Translations under genes and position numbers: made by a program
Notes under the pieces: model-generated
The model's database searches: none
Seen by the model: the letters and a program-made list of their open reading frames with translations, nothing else
Told to the model about the DNA's origin: nothing
Origin: JASLBX01 sp036373915
GTDB taxonomy: Bacteria > Actinomycetota > Actinomycetes > Jiangellales > Jiangellaceae
Length of the DNA: 25,496 bases
NCBI GenBank assembly: GCA_036373915.1
Contig: DASUUU010000006.1
Span: 1 to 25,496, forward strand
Reading direction: 5' to 3'
Part shown: positions 7,542-14,973 of the stretch, piece after piece
How positions within the stretch are numbered: the stretch's first letter is position 1
How the letters are laid out: each line of letters begins with the position of its first letter

Positions 7542-8449
7542 TGGGCGAGGAGCTGGATCGACTCGACACCGAAGGGCGGCTCCCCGAAGCCGCCGATCTG
7601 GACCGGATGAGCACTCTGGAGCAGCTCGAGCTGATGGCCAGGCAGGACAGGATCGCCGTCGAGGCGGTGGCCGCGGCGCGAGGCCAACTCGCGCGGGCCG
7701 TCGACCTGGCGGCGGAGCGGCTGCGGCGGGGCGGCCGGCTCATCGAGCTGGGCGCAGGGACGCCTGGGCGGCTCGCCGTGCTCGACGCGGCCGAGTGCGG
7801 GCCCACTTTCGGCGTGGAAGAGCGGGTGATCGCGGTCATGGCCGGTGGCTCGGACGCGGTGCGCAACGCGATCGAGCGCAGCGAGGACGATTTCGACCTC
7901 GGCGTCACCGATGTGCGCAATCTGGACTTGGGACCGGACGATGTGCTGGTCGCGGTCAGCGCGTCGGGTCGGACTCCGTACGTGCTCGGGGCCGTCGAGG
8001 TGGCCCGCGGCACGGGCGCGCTGACCATCGCCGTGGTGAACAATCCGGGTTCGGCGCTCGCCTCGATCTGCGACGTCGCCGTCGAGGCGCTGACCGGGCC
8101 GGAGATCGTCTCCGGCTCGACTCGGCTGAAGGCCGGCACTGCGCAGAAGCTCGTCCTCAATACGATCTCGACGCTGGTCATGGTCCGGCTCGGCCGGACC
8201 TTCGGCGACCTGATGGTCGACGTCCGGGCGTCGAACGCCAAACTGCGCCGCCGGGCGCAACGGATCGTGATGGAGGCGACGGGCGCTTCGGAGGACAAGG
8301 TTGCCGCGGCTCTCGAGGCGGCCGGCGGCGAGGCCAAGGTGGCGCTCGTCATGCTCCTGGCGGGGGTCGACGCCGCCGTCGCGCGCACTCGCCTTGCCGA
8401 TTCGGACGGCCACGTCCGGCTCGCCGCCGCAGCCACCCCCCCACGCTGA
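7541..8449 (+). CDS. murQ: N-acetylmuramic acid 6-phosphate etherase (MurQ)
   Basis: 302 aa; ATG shares its A with the TGA of the previous gene and is preceded by GGGGAGG. MurQ splits the lactyl ether of MurNAc-6-P, giving GlcNAc-6-P and D-lactate in the cytoplasm. The SIS fold is clear: RLIELGAGTPGRLAVLDAAE (67-86) with the catalytic-type Glu85, a second acidic cluster ERSEDD holding Glu115, SASGRTPYVLGA, NNPGS, and SGSTRLKAGTAQKLVLN. Usual length is about 300 aa. The glycine loop reads GAGTPGRL where E. coli has GAGTSGRL. The last codon and stop lie inside the left arm of a long inverted repeat. With the kinase upstream and AnmK downstream, this gene defines the locus as MurNAc catabolism. 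Confidence 0.95.
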   Translation: MGEELDRLDTEGRLPEAADLDRMSTLEQLELMARQDRIAVEAVAAARGQLARAVDLAAERLRRGGRLIELGAGTPGRLAVLDAAECGPTFGVEERVIAVMAGGSDAVRNAIERSEDDFDLGVTDVRNLDLGPDDVLVAVSASGRTPYVLGAVEVARGTGALTIAVVNNPGSALASICDVAVEALTGPEIVSGSTRLKAGTAQKLVLNTISTLVMVRLGRTFGDLMVDVRASNAKLRRRAQRIVMEATGASEDKVAAALEAAGGEAKVALVMLLAGVDAAVARTRLADSDGHVRLAAAATPPR

Positions 8450-8547
8450 TCATGCAACTCTGGTGCGACACGCCGATTTGCCGGTTATGTCCCGTCCCGG
8501 CCAACCCGGACATTTCGGCGTGTCGCACCAGAGTTGCATGATCAGCG
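8444..8547. repeat. 104-bp stem-loop element with perfect 33-bp arms between murQ and anmK
   Basis: The left arm (8444-8476, beginning CGCTGATCATGCAACTCT) is perfectly complementary to the right arm (8515-8547), around a 38-nt centre that contains a second pair, ATGTCC (8487-8492) and GGACAT (8508-8513). The arm includes the last codon and TGA of murQ. No T-run follows. It could be a MITE or REP-type mobile palindrome, a transcription attenuator before anmK, or both. Confidence 0.9.
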
Positions 8548-8571
8548 CGGGAGAGGGGCAGGGAGGAAGGT

Positions 8572-9753
8572 GTGGCAGTGCGGGTACTGGGATTGATGTC
8601 CGGGACGTCGGTGGACGGGGTCGACGCCGCCGTAGCCGATCTGGTCCTCGAGGGAGACGTCGTCCGGATAGGGCTGGCCGGGCACACGACGCTGCACTGG
8701 CCGGGGTCGCTGCGGGACCGGATCCTGGACGTCCTCGTTCCGGCCCGTACATCGGTCGCGGAGATCTGCCGGCTCGACCGCGACCTCGGCGTGGCGCTCG
8801 GCGAGATCGCTACGGCGGCTCTCACTGAGCTGGACGCGGGCCCGGTGGACCTGGTGGCAAGCCACGGCCAGACGATCCACCATGACGTGGGCCCGGACGG
8901 AGCAGTGCGGGGGACGCTGCAGATCGGGCAGCCGGCGGAGATCGCCGAACGGGTCGGCGTGCCGGTGGTCGCGGACTTCCGGGTGCGGGACGTCGCCGCA
9001 GGCGGACAGGGGGCGCCGCTGGTGAGCATCCTGGATCAGTTGCTGCTGTCCGGCTCGGGCGAGCCGGCCGGCCTGCTCAATCTCGGTGGCATCGCCAACC
9101 TGACGGCTGTGCGTCCCGGCCGGCCGACGATCGCGTTCGACTGCGGTCCGGCCAACGCGCTGCTCGACGCGGCGCTCGCCCAGGCGACCGGAGAACGGTA
9201 CGACGCCGGTGGCGCACGCACCGCGCGCGGCACGGTCGACCAGGCGCTGCTGGATGTCCTTCTCGACGACCCGTACCTGGCCGCAGCACCGCCCAAGTCC
9301 ACCGGCAAGGAACGGTACAACCGCGAGTTCCTCGGCTCGGCGCTGCAACGGGCACCCGTTCGGGACCTGGACGACCTGCTGGCGACCATTGCTGAGGCAG
9401 CGGCCGCGGCCGTGGGTGCCGACGTCCGGCAACTCGGGCTTACGCGGGTGTGGGCGTCCGGCGGCGGAGTCCACAACGCCGGCCTGATGGCAGCGCTGAA
9501 CCGGCGGCTCGAGGCGGTCGGTGCGACGCTTGCGACCACGGCTACCCTGGGCCTTCCCAGTGATCACAAAGAGGCCTACGCATTCGCCCTGCTCGGTTGG
9601 CTGACCTGGCACGGCCTGCCGGGTTCGCTGGCCAGCTGCACCGGTGCGTCGGGCGGGCGAATTCTGGGGACGGTCGTGCCGGGAAGTGAACCCCTGCGAC
9701 TGCCCGAGCCGGAACCGATGATGCCGAGCCGGCTGGTAGTCGAATCCCGGTGA
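8572..9753 (+). CDS. anmK: Anhydro-N-acetylmuramic acid kinase (AnmK)
   Basis: 393 aa from GTG 8572 with GGGAGGAAGG just upstream; an in-frame GTG two codons later is an alternative. AnmK opens the 1,6-anhydro ring of anhMurNAc and phosphorylates it to MurNAc-6-P, feeding MurQ. Diagnostic motifs are GLMSGTSVDGVDA (7-19), ASHGQTIHH (96-104), ADFRVRDVAAGGQGAPLV (134-151), LLNLGGIANLT, FDCGPANALLD (189-199) and ASGGGVHN. Family length is about 370-390. It is the last gene of the operon, separated from murQ by the long palindrome, so its level may be set separately. Its TGA directly abuts the stop of the convergent ACT-domain gene. Confidence 0.96.
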   Translation: MAVRVLGLMSGTSVDGVDAAVADLVLEGDVVRIGLAGHTTLHWPGSLRDRILDVLVPARTSVAEICRLDRDLGVALGEIATAALTELDAGPVDLVASHGQTIHHDVGPDGAVRGTLQIGQPAEIAERVGVPVVADFRVRDVAAGGQGAPLVSILDQLLLSGSGEPAGLLNLGGIANLTAVRPGRPTIAFDCGPANALLDAALAQATGERYDAGGARTARGTVDQALLDVLLDDPYLAAAPPKSTGKERYNREFLGSALQRAPVRDLDDLLATIAEAAAAAVGADVRQLGLTRVWASGGGVHNAGLMAALNRRLEAVGATLATTATLGLPSDHKEAYAFALLGWLTWHGLPGSLASCTGASGGRILGTVVPGSEPLRLPEPEPMMPSRLVVESR

Positions 9754-10371
9754 TTAACTGGTCAGGGGTTGGGGGAGGGTGGCTTCCTGAAGCCGGGCGA
9801 GGACTTCGATCATCCGCTGCAACCGCTCCAGTTCGGTTCGATGAAACGCCGGACCCTCGACTCGCGCCACCGTCAGTACCTTGCCGGCGGGCAGCGGAGC
9901 ACGGGCCAGCCGGGCGTCGTCGGTCTCAGCGACAACCCGGGGCGGCCGCCGGGCAGGCAGCGGCACACTGGGCGGTGCTCCGACACTCGCCTGTGAGATG
10001 GCGCCGGTGGCGTCCGTCACGCATGCCCAGTCAGCAGCGAGTACCAGGGGCGCGGCGTCGGTGAGCGTGACGGTGGCCCGGCGCGGGTTGGCGACCATCT
10101 GCGTCACGATGTCGATCTCGGGTTGGGACTCCGCCGTGTTTCGTTCGGTCCACACGCCGAGCACTTTGACGCCGGGCGTGGACCGCAAGGCGGACAGCAA
10201 CCGATCCCTCGGCTGCCCTCGCCATTCGAGCGTGATGTCATCGAGCGCCCGGCCCGCACCTCGCTCGAGCACCGCGATCTGGGCGATGTCGGCGCCAAGG
10301 ACGCCGAGGGTCCACGTCACCCGGGCCAGCGAACCCGGTTGATCGGGTAGCTCGATTCGCACTCGTAACAC
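9754..10371 (-). CDS. ACT-domain protein
   Basis: 205 aa from GTG 10371, which has GGAG 5 nt upstream and gives the expected ACT start, VLRVRIELPDQPGSLARVTW; an in-frame GTG at 10431 would add 20 residues. The N-terminal ACT domain (about 1-75) includes LGVLGADIAQIAVLERG and normally binds amino acids. The rest resembles a second regulatory half with VLAADWACVTDATG and ends in a helix ELERLQRMIEVLARLQ. This kind of standalone ACT protein is common in actinobacteria, with unknown ligand. It is convergent with anmK, with stop codons touching. Confidence 0.8.
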   Translation of the reverse strand: MLRVRIELPDQPGSLARVTWTLGVLGADIAQIAVLERGAGRALDDITLEWRGQPRDRLLSALRSTPGVKVLGVWTERNTAESQPEIDIVTQMVANPRRATVTLTDAAPLVLAADWACVTDATGAISQASVGAPPSVPLPARRPPRVVAETDDARLARAPLPAGKVLTVARVEGPAFHRTELERLQRMIEVLARLQEATLPQPLTS

Positions 10372-10459
10372 CACGGCTCCCCGTCTCGTCCGTTCGTTGT
10401 ACGACCAACGGTGCCCGGGCAGCGTTGCCACGGTGTTGCCGGCGCGTTGCGGAGCGGGG

Positions 10460-11494
10460 TCAGCCGGCCGCGTCGGGATCGGCCCGACGGTGCCGGCCGG
10501 CGCGGCGAGGCCGGGAACGTTCTTGCGCCGGTTCGTCCTCTGATTCCCGGAAGGTCAACAGCAGCGGAGCGGTGTCGATGTAAAGGTGGCCGTTTCGCTT
10601 GTCGGAGTCGGCGCTCCCGAGCAGGGGTGCCGCGGGCGGCTCAGCGTCGGAGCGGACTGGCCGAAGGAACGTCCGCTCGCGCCGAGGGGACGGCGAGTCG
10701 CCGGCCGGAGCGGTCGGTGCGGGCGGTGCCGGCGGTTCGTGAGGCGACCGAGCGGCCTGGGGTGCGTGCGCGGCAAAAGGTTCGGTGCCGTCGGCGTCCC
10801 GGCCCTTCTGGTCGTGGACGGAGGCGTCGACCGGGCCGTCGACCGGGCCGTCGGCTGGGCCGCTCATGGAGCCGTAGGCCGGGTCGCCCACAGCGGCGGC
10901 TGCGGCGCCACCAGCCGAGACCTCCATGGGGCCGTCGGCTCCGCCGCCCGCAGGGCTGTCCACCGGGCCGCTGACCGGGCTGTCTACCGGGCCGCTGACC
11001 GGGCTGTCCCCCGGGGTGTCCACTGGGCTGTTGTCTGCCCGGCCGTCCACTGGACCGTCCGCCGGGTGGTGTCCGGCATCCGCGTCATTCCCCGTGTCGT
11101 CCCCGGCCGGTGCCATAGCCGATGTCGTATCGCGATCGACGGGCCTTGGTGGGAGCTCTGGAGAACTCGAAGGCTGTTCGTCTTCGGCGCGATCCGGGCC
11201 GAGGGCCGGGGTGCGGTTCGCTCGCCGGCGGCCACGGCGCCCGCCGCGGGGGCCCGGGAATCCCTCGAGGTCACCGTGTGGAGCGTCGATCCACTCGACA
11301 CTCGTGGCTTCGCCATGCCCGTGCACGGCGAGCATGTCGTCCATCGAGTTCCACATGCTGGTAGCGGGATGGTTGGAGCACCAGCGCAGGACGACATGAC
11401 CGTCGGCGAACGTGACGCCGTACGCCACCACGCCGATACCGGACACTCCTGTGTAGTCGACATGGCGGATCAGGGCGAACCGTCGCGGCAGCAC
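10460..11494 (-). CDS. Hypothetical protein with conserved N-terminal domain and long Pro/Asp repeat tail
   Basis: 344 aa, GTG start with AGGTGA upstream. Residues 1-75 (RFALIRHVDYTGVSGIGVVA, then FADGHVVLRWCSNHPATSMW and HGHGEATSVEWID) look like a folded domain that I recall from many actinobacterial hypothetical proteins. After about residue 85 the chain is low complexity: an Arg-rich stretch, then repeats of the type GPVDSPVS/DGPVDGPVD, then a Pro/Ala/Arg-rich part. A short ordered-looking motif HLYIDTAPLLLTFRE appears near the end. No signal peptide. The tail is probably disordered. Function unknown. Confidence 0.7.
   Translation of the reverse strand: MLPRRFALIRHVDYTGVSGIGVVAYGVTFADGHVVLRWCSNHPATSMWNSMDDMLAVHGHGEATSVEWIDAPHGDLEGFPGPRGGRRGRRRANRTPALGPDRAEDEQPSSSPELPPRPVDRDTTSAMAPAGDDTGNDADAGHHPADGPVDGRADNSPVDTPGDSPVSGPVDSPVSGPVDSPAGGGADGPMEVSAGGAAAAAVGDPAYGSMSGPADGPVDGPVDASVHDQKGRDADGTEPFAAHAPQAARSPHEPPAPPAPTAPAGDSPSPRRERTFLRPVRSDAEPPAAPLLGSADSDKRNGHLYIDTAPLLLTFRESEDEPAQERSRPRRAGRHRRADPDAAG
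10956..11027 (-). repeat. 24-bp tandem repeat coding for PVSGPVDS-type units
   Basis: Three adjacent 24-bp units at 10956, 10980 and 11004. The first two differ at one base; the third is more diverged. Shorter, degenerate GPVDGPVD-type repeats continue on both sides (about 10820-11060). Multiples of three keep the frame, so copy number may vary between strains without breaking the gene. Confidence 0.8.
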
Positions 11495-11670
11495 GAATAG
11501 TCACCTGGCGCCGATCCGGCGCTTACGCGTGCGCTCCCCGAGCATGTACCTTTCCCCAACCACTGATCCATCCTTGTGCATCGGGCGGCATATTGTCACT
11601 ACCCCCTGCCGGTGGTCGCCACCAGGTGGGTCCACCATGACGAATCGTAGGCAGACGCCTCCCGTGCGGA

Positions 11671-12135
11671 TCAGCCCGGCTCGCGGGTGGGTGCCGGTCG
11701 ACGGTCTCCCCACAGGTATCGCGGGCCTGGACCCGACGCGGCGGCTCGATCACCGGGGTTGTAGAGGTTGCACTTGGTCAGCGACAGGCAGCCGCAGCCG
11801 ATGCAGTTGTCCAGCTCATCGCGGAGTCGCCGGAGTTCGGCGATTCTCTCGTCCAGAACGGCTCGCCAGTTCGAAGAGAGTTGCGCCCAGTCGCCCGCCG
11901 TCGGTGTCCGCTGGCTGGGCAAGGTATCCAGCGCGGCGCGAATGTCGTCAAGGCTGAGACCCACGCGCTGGGCCGCCCTGATGAAGGCCACCCGGCGGAG
12001 TACGGAGCGCTCGTATGTTCGGTGTCCACCGGAGGTGCGCTCAGAGTTGATCAAGCCCTTCGACTCGTAGAAGCGAAGGGCGGACGAGGCGGCACCGCTG
12101 CGAGCCGCAAGTTCGCCGATCGTCAGTCGTACCAA
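11671..12135 (-). CDS. soxR: Redox-sensitive MerR-family regulator SoxR
   Basis: 154 aa from TTG 12135 with GGGAG a few bases upstream. The N-terminal MerR helix-turn-helix (LTIGELAARSGAASSALRFY, then ESKGLINSERTSGGHRTYER) is followed by a dimer helix (about 80-110) and the [2Fe-2S] cluster motif CIGCGCLSLTKC, with Cys111, 114, 116 and 122 in the SoxR spacing C-x2-C-x-C-x5-C. SoxR activates genes when its cluster is oxidised by redox-cycling compounds; in actinobacteria it mostly answers to the cell's own pigments or antibiotics. A partial SoxR-box palindrome lies 14 bp upstream. No obvious target enzyme is adjacent, so the regulon is elsewhere. Confidence 0.93.
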   Translation of the reverse strand: MVRLTIGELAARSGAASSALRFYESKGLINSERTSGGHRTYERSVLRRVAFIRAAQRVGLSLDDIRAALDTLPSQRTPTAGDWAQLSSNWRAVLDERIAELRRLRDELDNCIGCGCLSLTKCNLYNPGDRAAASGPGPRYLWGDRRPAPTREPG

Positions 12136-12149
12136 TGTTGCTCCCTGAA

Positions 12150-12167
12150 CCTCTAGTCGACTTTAAC
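12150..12167. promoter_or_regulatory. Candidate SoxR operator
   Basis: CCTCTAGTCGACTTTAAC matches about 12 of 18 positions of the classic SoxR box CCTCAAGTTAACTTGAGG (from memory), with a perfect AGTCGACT core at 12155-12162. It lies just upstream of soxR, suggesting autoregulation. Confidence 0.45.
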
Positions 12168-12298
12168 TTAGCGTGCTTGCACTTCGGCACACGTGAGTTC
12201 CGAGTTGGTCACAAACCGAAAACGCAGGGCCAACCAATCCGGCCCGTTGCGGGTCCGATGTACTAGAACCGGATATGAGCTCGACCGAGGAGAGATGC

Positions 12299-12520
12299 AT
12301 GGACGCCAACCACGACGTCGATCGCATGGTTGCCGACGCGGTACGCAACATCCGTGACCGCTTCGGTGCCGCCGGCTTGCGAGACCTCGTCGCCGTGGCG
12401 ACGACCGAACTGCGCCGAGCCGAGCAGGCTGTCGATGGTGCTGCTGCTCAGGACACCGCCGACGTGGCCGACACCCAGGCGTGGATGGCGTTCACCGGGG
12501 AAGACTTCGACGGCCGCTGA
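12299..12520 (+). CDS. Small hypothetical protein
   Basis: 73 aa from ATG 12299, preceded by GAGGAGAG at 12287-12294; an in-frame ATG at 12275 has no ribosome site. The sequence is helical and acidic (MDANHDVDRMVADAVRNIRD, then ELRRAEQAVDGAAAQDTADV), with no Cys, membrane segment or signal peptide. I do not recognise the family. It is divergent from soxR and convergent with otsA (31 nt between stops). Confidence 0.65.
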   Translation: MDANHDVDRMVADAVRNIRDRFGAAGLRDLVAVATTELRRAEQAVDGAAAQDTADVADTQAWMAFTGEDFDGR

Positions 12521-12551
12521 GCCGGTCTAAAACTGATCGAGGCGGGCGTCG

Positions 12552-13946
12552 CTAGGCCGCTCGCAACGTCTCGAGGAACTCCCGGGCCCATCGGTTGACG
12601 TCGTGCTCGACCACGTGCTCGCGTAGTCGGCGCATCCGATCCTCTGCCTCGGCGGGATCGATTCGCATCGCTATGAGCATCGTCCGCTTGAGCCCGTCGA
12701 TGTCGTGCGGGTTCACCAGGAACGCACCGTCCAGTTCGTCGGCGGCGCCGGCGAACTCGGATAGCACCAGCGCACCGCGGAGGTCGGTCCGGGCTATGAC
12801 GTACTCCTTGGCCACCAGGTTCATCCCGTCCCGTAGCGGCGTGACCACCATGACGTCGGCCGCCCGGAGCAGCGATACCAGTTCGGCCCGTTCGTACGAC
12901 GAGTGGAGGTAGTGGACGGCAGGCACACCGATCCGGCCGTAGTCACCGTTCATCCGTCCTACCTGCAGCTCTATTTCATCGCGCAGGTTCTGGTACGCCT
13001 CTACCCGCTCCCGGCTGGGGGTGGCCACCTGGACGAAGACCGCCTCATCCGGGGTGACCTCGCCGTCCGCCAACAGTTCCCCCCACGCCTGCAGCCGGTG
13101 CCGGATGCCCTTGGTGTAGTCCAGCCGATCCACACCGAGCAGCACGTGCTCGGGTGAGCCGATCTCTTCGCGGATCTCCGCGCTACGCGCCCGAACGGCA
13201 GGTTCGCGAGCGAGTCGCTCGACCTCCTTGACCTCGATCGAGATCGGGAATGCGCGCGCCAGGACCTTGCGCCCTTCGTGCTGCACGACCCTGTCGTCCA
13301 CGGTGGTCGCATCGGTGAAGCGGGTGCAGAGCGCGACGAAATTGTCCGCCGCGCCGGCGCGCTGGAAACCGACCAGGTCCGCCCCGAGGAGTCCTTCCAG
13401 AATCTGACGTCGCCATGGCAGTTGGGCGAACAGCTCCACCGGTGGAAACGGGATGTGCAGGAAAAAGCCGATCTTCAGGTCCGGCCTCAGGTCGCGCAGC
13501 ATGCGTGGCACCAGCTGGAGCTGGTAATCCTGGACGAACACCGTGGCGGCGTCGTCGGCAATCTCCGCGGCGGCCTCCGCGAAGCGCCGGTTCACGCGCA
13601 CGTAGGCATCCCACCACTCGCGGTGGTACTCGGCCGGGACGATCACATCGTGGTACAGCGGCCATAACGTCGCATTCGAGAAGCCCTCGTAGTAAAGGCG
13701 AATGTCGGGACCGGACAGCGGGACTGAAACCAAGTCCATGTCCTCCGACGAGAACGGCGACGGGGCGTCGTCGGCGCTGCCAGTCCACCCCACCCAGGCA
13801 CCCTGGTAGGCCCGCATGACGGGAGCCAATGCGGTAACCAGACCTCCCGGACTTCGTCGCCAGCGGATCTGCCCGTCGGGATCGGTCACCCGATCGACCG
13901 GGAGCCGGTTGGCGACAACGATGAAGCTACTCGCGCCGGTCTGCAC
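12552..13946 (-). CDS. otsA: Trehalose-6-phosphate synthase (OtsA)
   Basis: 464 aa, GTG start with GAGGAGGAC upstream. A GT20 retaining glycosyltransferase joining UDP-glucose (or GDP-glucose in some actinobacteria) to glucose-6-P in the cytoplasm. Motifs: IVVANRLPVDR at the start, RRSPGGLVTAL (30-40), YEGFSNATLWPLYHD, VFVQDYQLQLVP, FFLHIPFPPVELF, GVDRLDYTKGI and the donor-binding TPLRDGMNLVAKEYV near the C-terminus. Full family length. It is divergent from the DUF3263-LytR_C-otsB unit, so the two enzymes of trehalose synthesis share one 144-bp control region rather than an operon. Confidence 0.97.
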   Translation of the reverse strand: MQTGASSFIVVANRLPVDRVTDPDGQIRWRRSPGGLVTALAPVMRAYQGAWVGWTGSADDAPSPFSSEDMDLVSVPLSGPDIRLYYEGFSNATLWPLYHDVIVPAEYHREWWDAYVRVNRRFAEAAAEIADDAATVFVQDYQLQLVPRMLRDLRPDLKIGFFLHIPFPPVELFAQLPWRRQILEGLLGADLVGFQRAGAADNFVALCTRFTDATTVDDRVVQHEGRKVLARAFPISIEVKEVERLAREPAVRARSAEIREEIGSPEHVLLGVDRLDYTKGIRHRLQAWGELLADGEVTPDEAVFVQVATPSRERVEAYQNLRDEIELQVGRMNGDYGRIGVPAVHYLHSSYERAELVSLLRAADVMVVTPLRDGMNLVAKEYVIARTDLRGALVLSEFAGAADELDGAFLVNPHDIDGLKRTMLIAMRIDPAEAEDRMRRLREHVVEHDVNRWAREFLETLRAA

Positions 13947-13969
13947 CTGTTCGTCCTCCTCGCCTCCGT

Positions 13970-13985
13970 AACGTTAGCCAACGTT
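13970..13985. promoter_or_regulatory. Paired AACGTT boxes in the otsA/otsB divergent region
   Basis: Two copies of the palindrome AACGTT (13970-13975 and 13980-13985) lie exactly one helical turn apart, between the two divergent trehalose transcription units. They could be an operator. No known regulator matches in my memory. Confidence 0.3.
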
Positions 13986-14075
13986 CAGCGGTCACGAAGG
14001 CACGTCCATCGTCTCACTTGCCGGCATGGTGTGGTAGGTACTCGGCCTGTCGTGCAACGTGTGAACATCTCCTCT

Positions 14076-14081
14076 CATAAC
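14076..14081 (+). promoter_or_regulatory. Putative -10 box of the DUF3263-LytR_C-otsB operon
   Basis: CATAAC lies 9 nt before ATG 14091, and no Shine-Dalgarno sequence precedes that ATG. The transcript would begin at or within a few bases of the start codon, suggesting a leaderless mRNA. Confidence 0.4.
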
Positions 14082-14090
14082 ATTGCGTCC

Positions 14091-14405
14091 ATGGACGATC
14101 GCCCCGCTGCCCGAGCTTTTGATCATGATGAACTCAGTGAACGCGATCGCGCAATCCTCGCCTTCGAGCGGCAGTGGTGGAAGTACGCAGGTGCGAAGGA
14201 GCAGGCCATCCGCGACTCACTCGGCATGCCTGCCACGCGCTATTACCAGGTGCTCAACGCCCTGATCGACCGTCCGGCGGCACTGGCGCACGATCCGATG
14301 CTCGTCAAGCGGCTGCGCCGGCTCAGGTCGGCCCGGCACGGCGCCCGCAGCGCGGAACGGCTGTCCGGTCGTGCGCGGCCCGCGACGGGTGGCGTACCCT
14401 CCTGA
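14091..14405 (+). CDS. DUF3263 family protein
   Basis: 104 aa from ATG 14091; in-frame GTGs at 14031 and 14061 are less likely because they precede the -10 box. The core SERDRAILAFERQWWKYAGA-KEQAIRDSLGM-PATRYYQVLNALIDR (about 14-60) is the DUF3263 signature, a small helical domain with a helix-turn-helix look that is nearly confined to actinobacteria. The tail is Arg-rich (KRLRRLRSARHGARS). Role unknown; DNA binding is plausible. The next gene starts 4 nt after the stop, and DUF3263 next to a LytR_C protein is a pairing I recall from other actinobacteria. Confidence 0.85.
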   Translation: MDDRPAARAFDHDELSERDRAILAFERQWWKYAGAKEQAIRDSLGMPATRYYQVLNALIDRPAALAHDPMLVKRLRRLRSARHGARSAERLSGRARPATGGVPS

Positions 14406-14409
14406 CGCT

Positions 14410-14973
14410 GTGACCGAACGTTCGCGTTTCGACCGGGCCTGGCCATCGTTGCTGGCGTTGGTCGGGACGGTGGCGGTCGTGCTGGCCCTGCTCTGGGCCT
14501 TCGGAAGCGACATAGATCCCGACCGCACTGACGACGAACCGGTAGCCGAAGACGGCGAACTGCCCGACGCCGCCGCTGACGAGGAGGCCGAGGCGGCGGG
14601 CGAGGAGACCGAGGCGACCGAGTCCGAGGCGCCGGACGAGGAGGCCGAGCCGCCGGCCGATCCGGTGACGGCCCCACCCGAGCTGCTAACTCCTGTCGGC
14701 ATCTTGAACGGCACGTCGATCACTGGGCTGGCCGGCCGCGCGCAGCAGCGGTTCGAAGACGGCGGGTGGTTGGTGCCCGCCATCGACACTACGAGTCGTG
14801 AAATCGAGGCCACGACCGTGTTTTACCCGCCCGGGCTGGAAGAATCTGCCGAGGCTCTGCAAGCTCAGTTCCCCGAGATCGTCCAGATTGCTCCGACCGA
14901 ACCAGGGCTCGCTCAAGATCGTCTTGTTGTCGTCCTGGCGCAGGATTACGCCGAGGCGATGGGCGAGACATGA
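14410..14973 (+). CDS. Membrane-anchored LytR C-terminal domain protein
   Basis: 187 aa from GTG 14410; the open frame runs upstream to 14371 but that start would overlap DUF3263. One membrane helix (about 12-32, PSLLALVGTVAVVLALLWAF) anchors it with the bulk outside. A long acidic linker rich in Glu/Asp/Ala (35-85) leads to a LytR_C domain (about 92-180) beginning PVGILNGTSITGLAGRAQQR and ending LVVVLAQDYAE. LytR_C occurs with or next to LytR-CpsA-Psr enzymes that attach glycopolymers to peptidoglycan; here the catalytic domain is absent, so it may be a cell-wall binding or partner protein. The stop overlaps the otsB start (ATGA). Confidence 0.88.
   Translation: MTERSRFDRAWPSLLALVGTVAVVLALLWAFGSDIDPDRTDDEPVAEDGELPDAAADEEAEAAGEETEATESEAPDEEAEPPADPVTAPPELLTPVGILNGTSITGLAGRAQQRFEDGGWLVPAIDTTSREIEATTVFYPPGLEESAEALQAQFPEIVQIAPTEPGLAQDRLVVVLAQDYAEAMGET

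Noticed and set aside
7270..8457. 395-codon open frame on the - strand opposite murQ
   Set aside because: Ser/Arg/Ala-rich antisense frame across two real genes; no ribosome site or family motif.
8444..8547. Classical rho-independent terminator
   Set aside because: The stem is far longer than usual, has a 38-nt centre and no T-run; read-through to anmK is likely, so it is listed as a repeat element.
10820..11060. CRISPR-like array
   Set aside because: The repeats are short, adjacent and in frame within a coding sequence, without unique spacers.
11501..11753. Two overlapping short - strand frames between the repeat protein and soxR
   Set aside because: No ribosome site, no recognisable motif, and one overlaps the soxR end; treated as non-coding.
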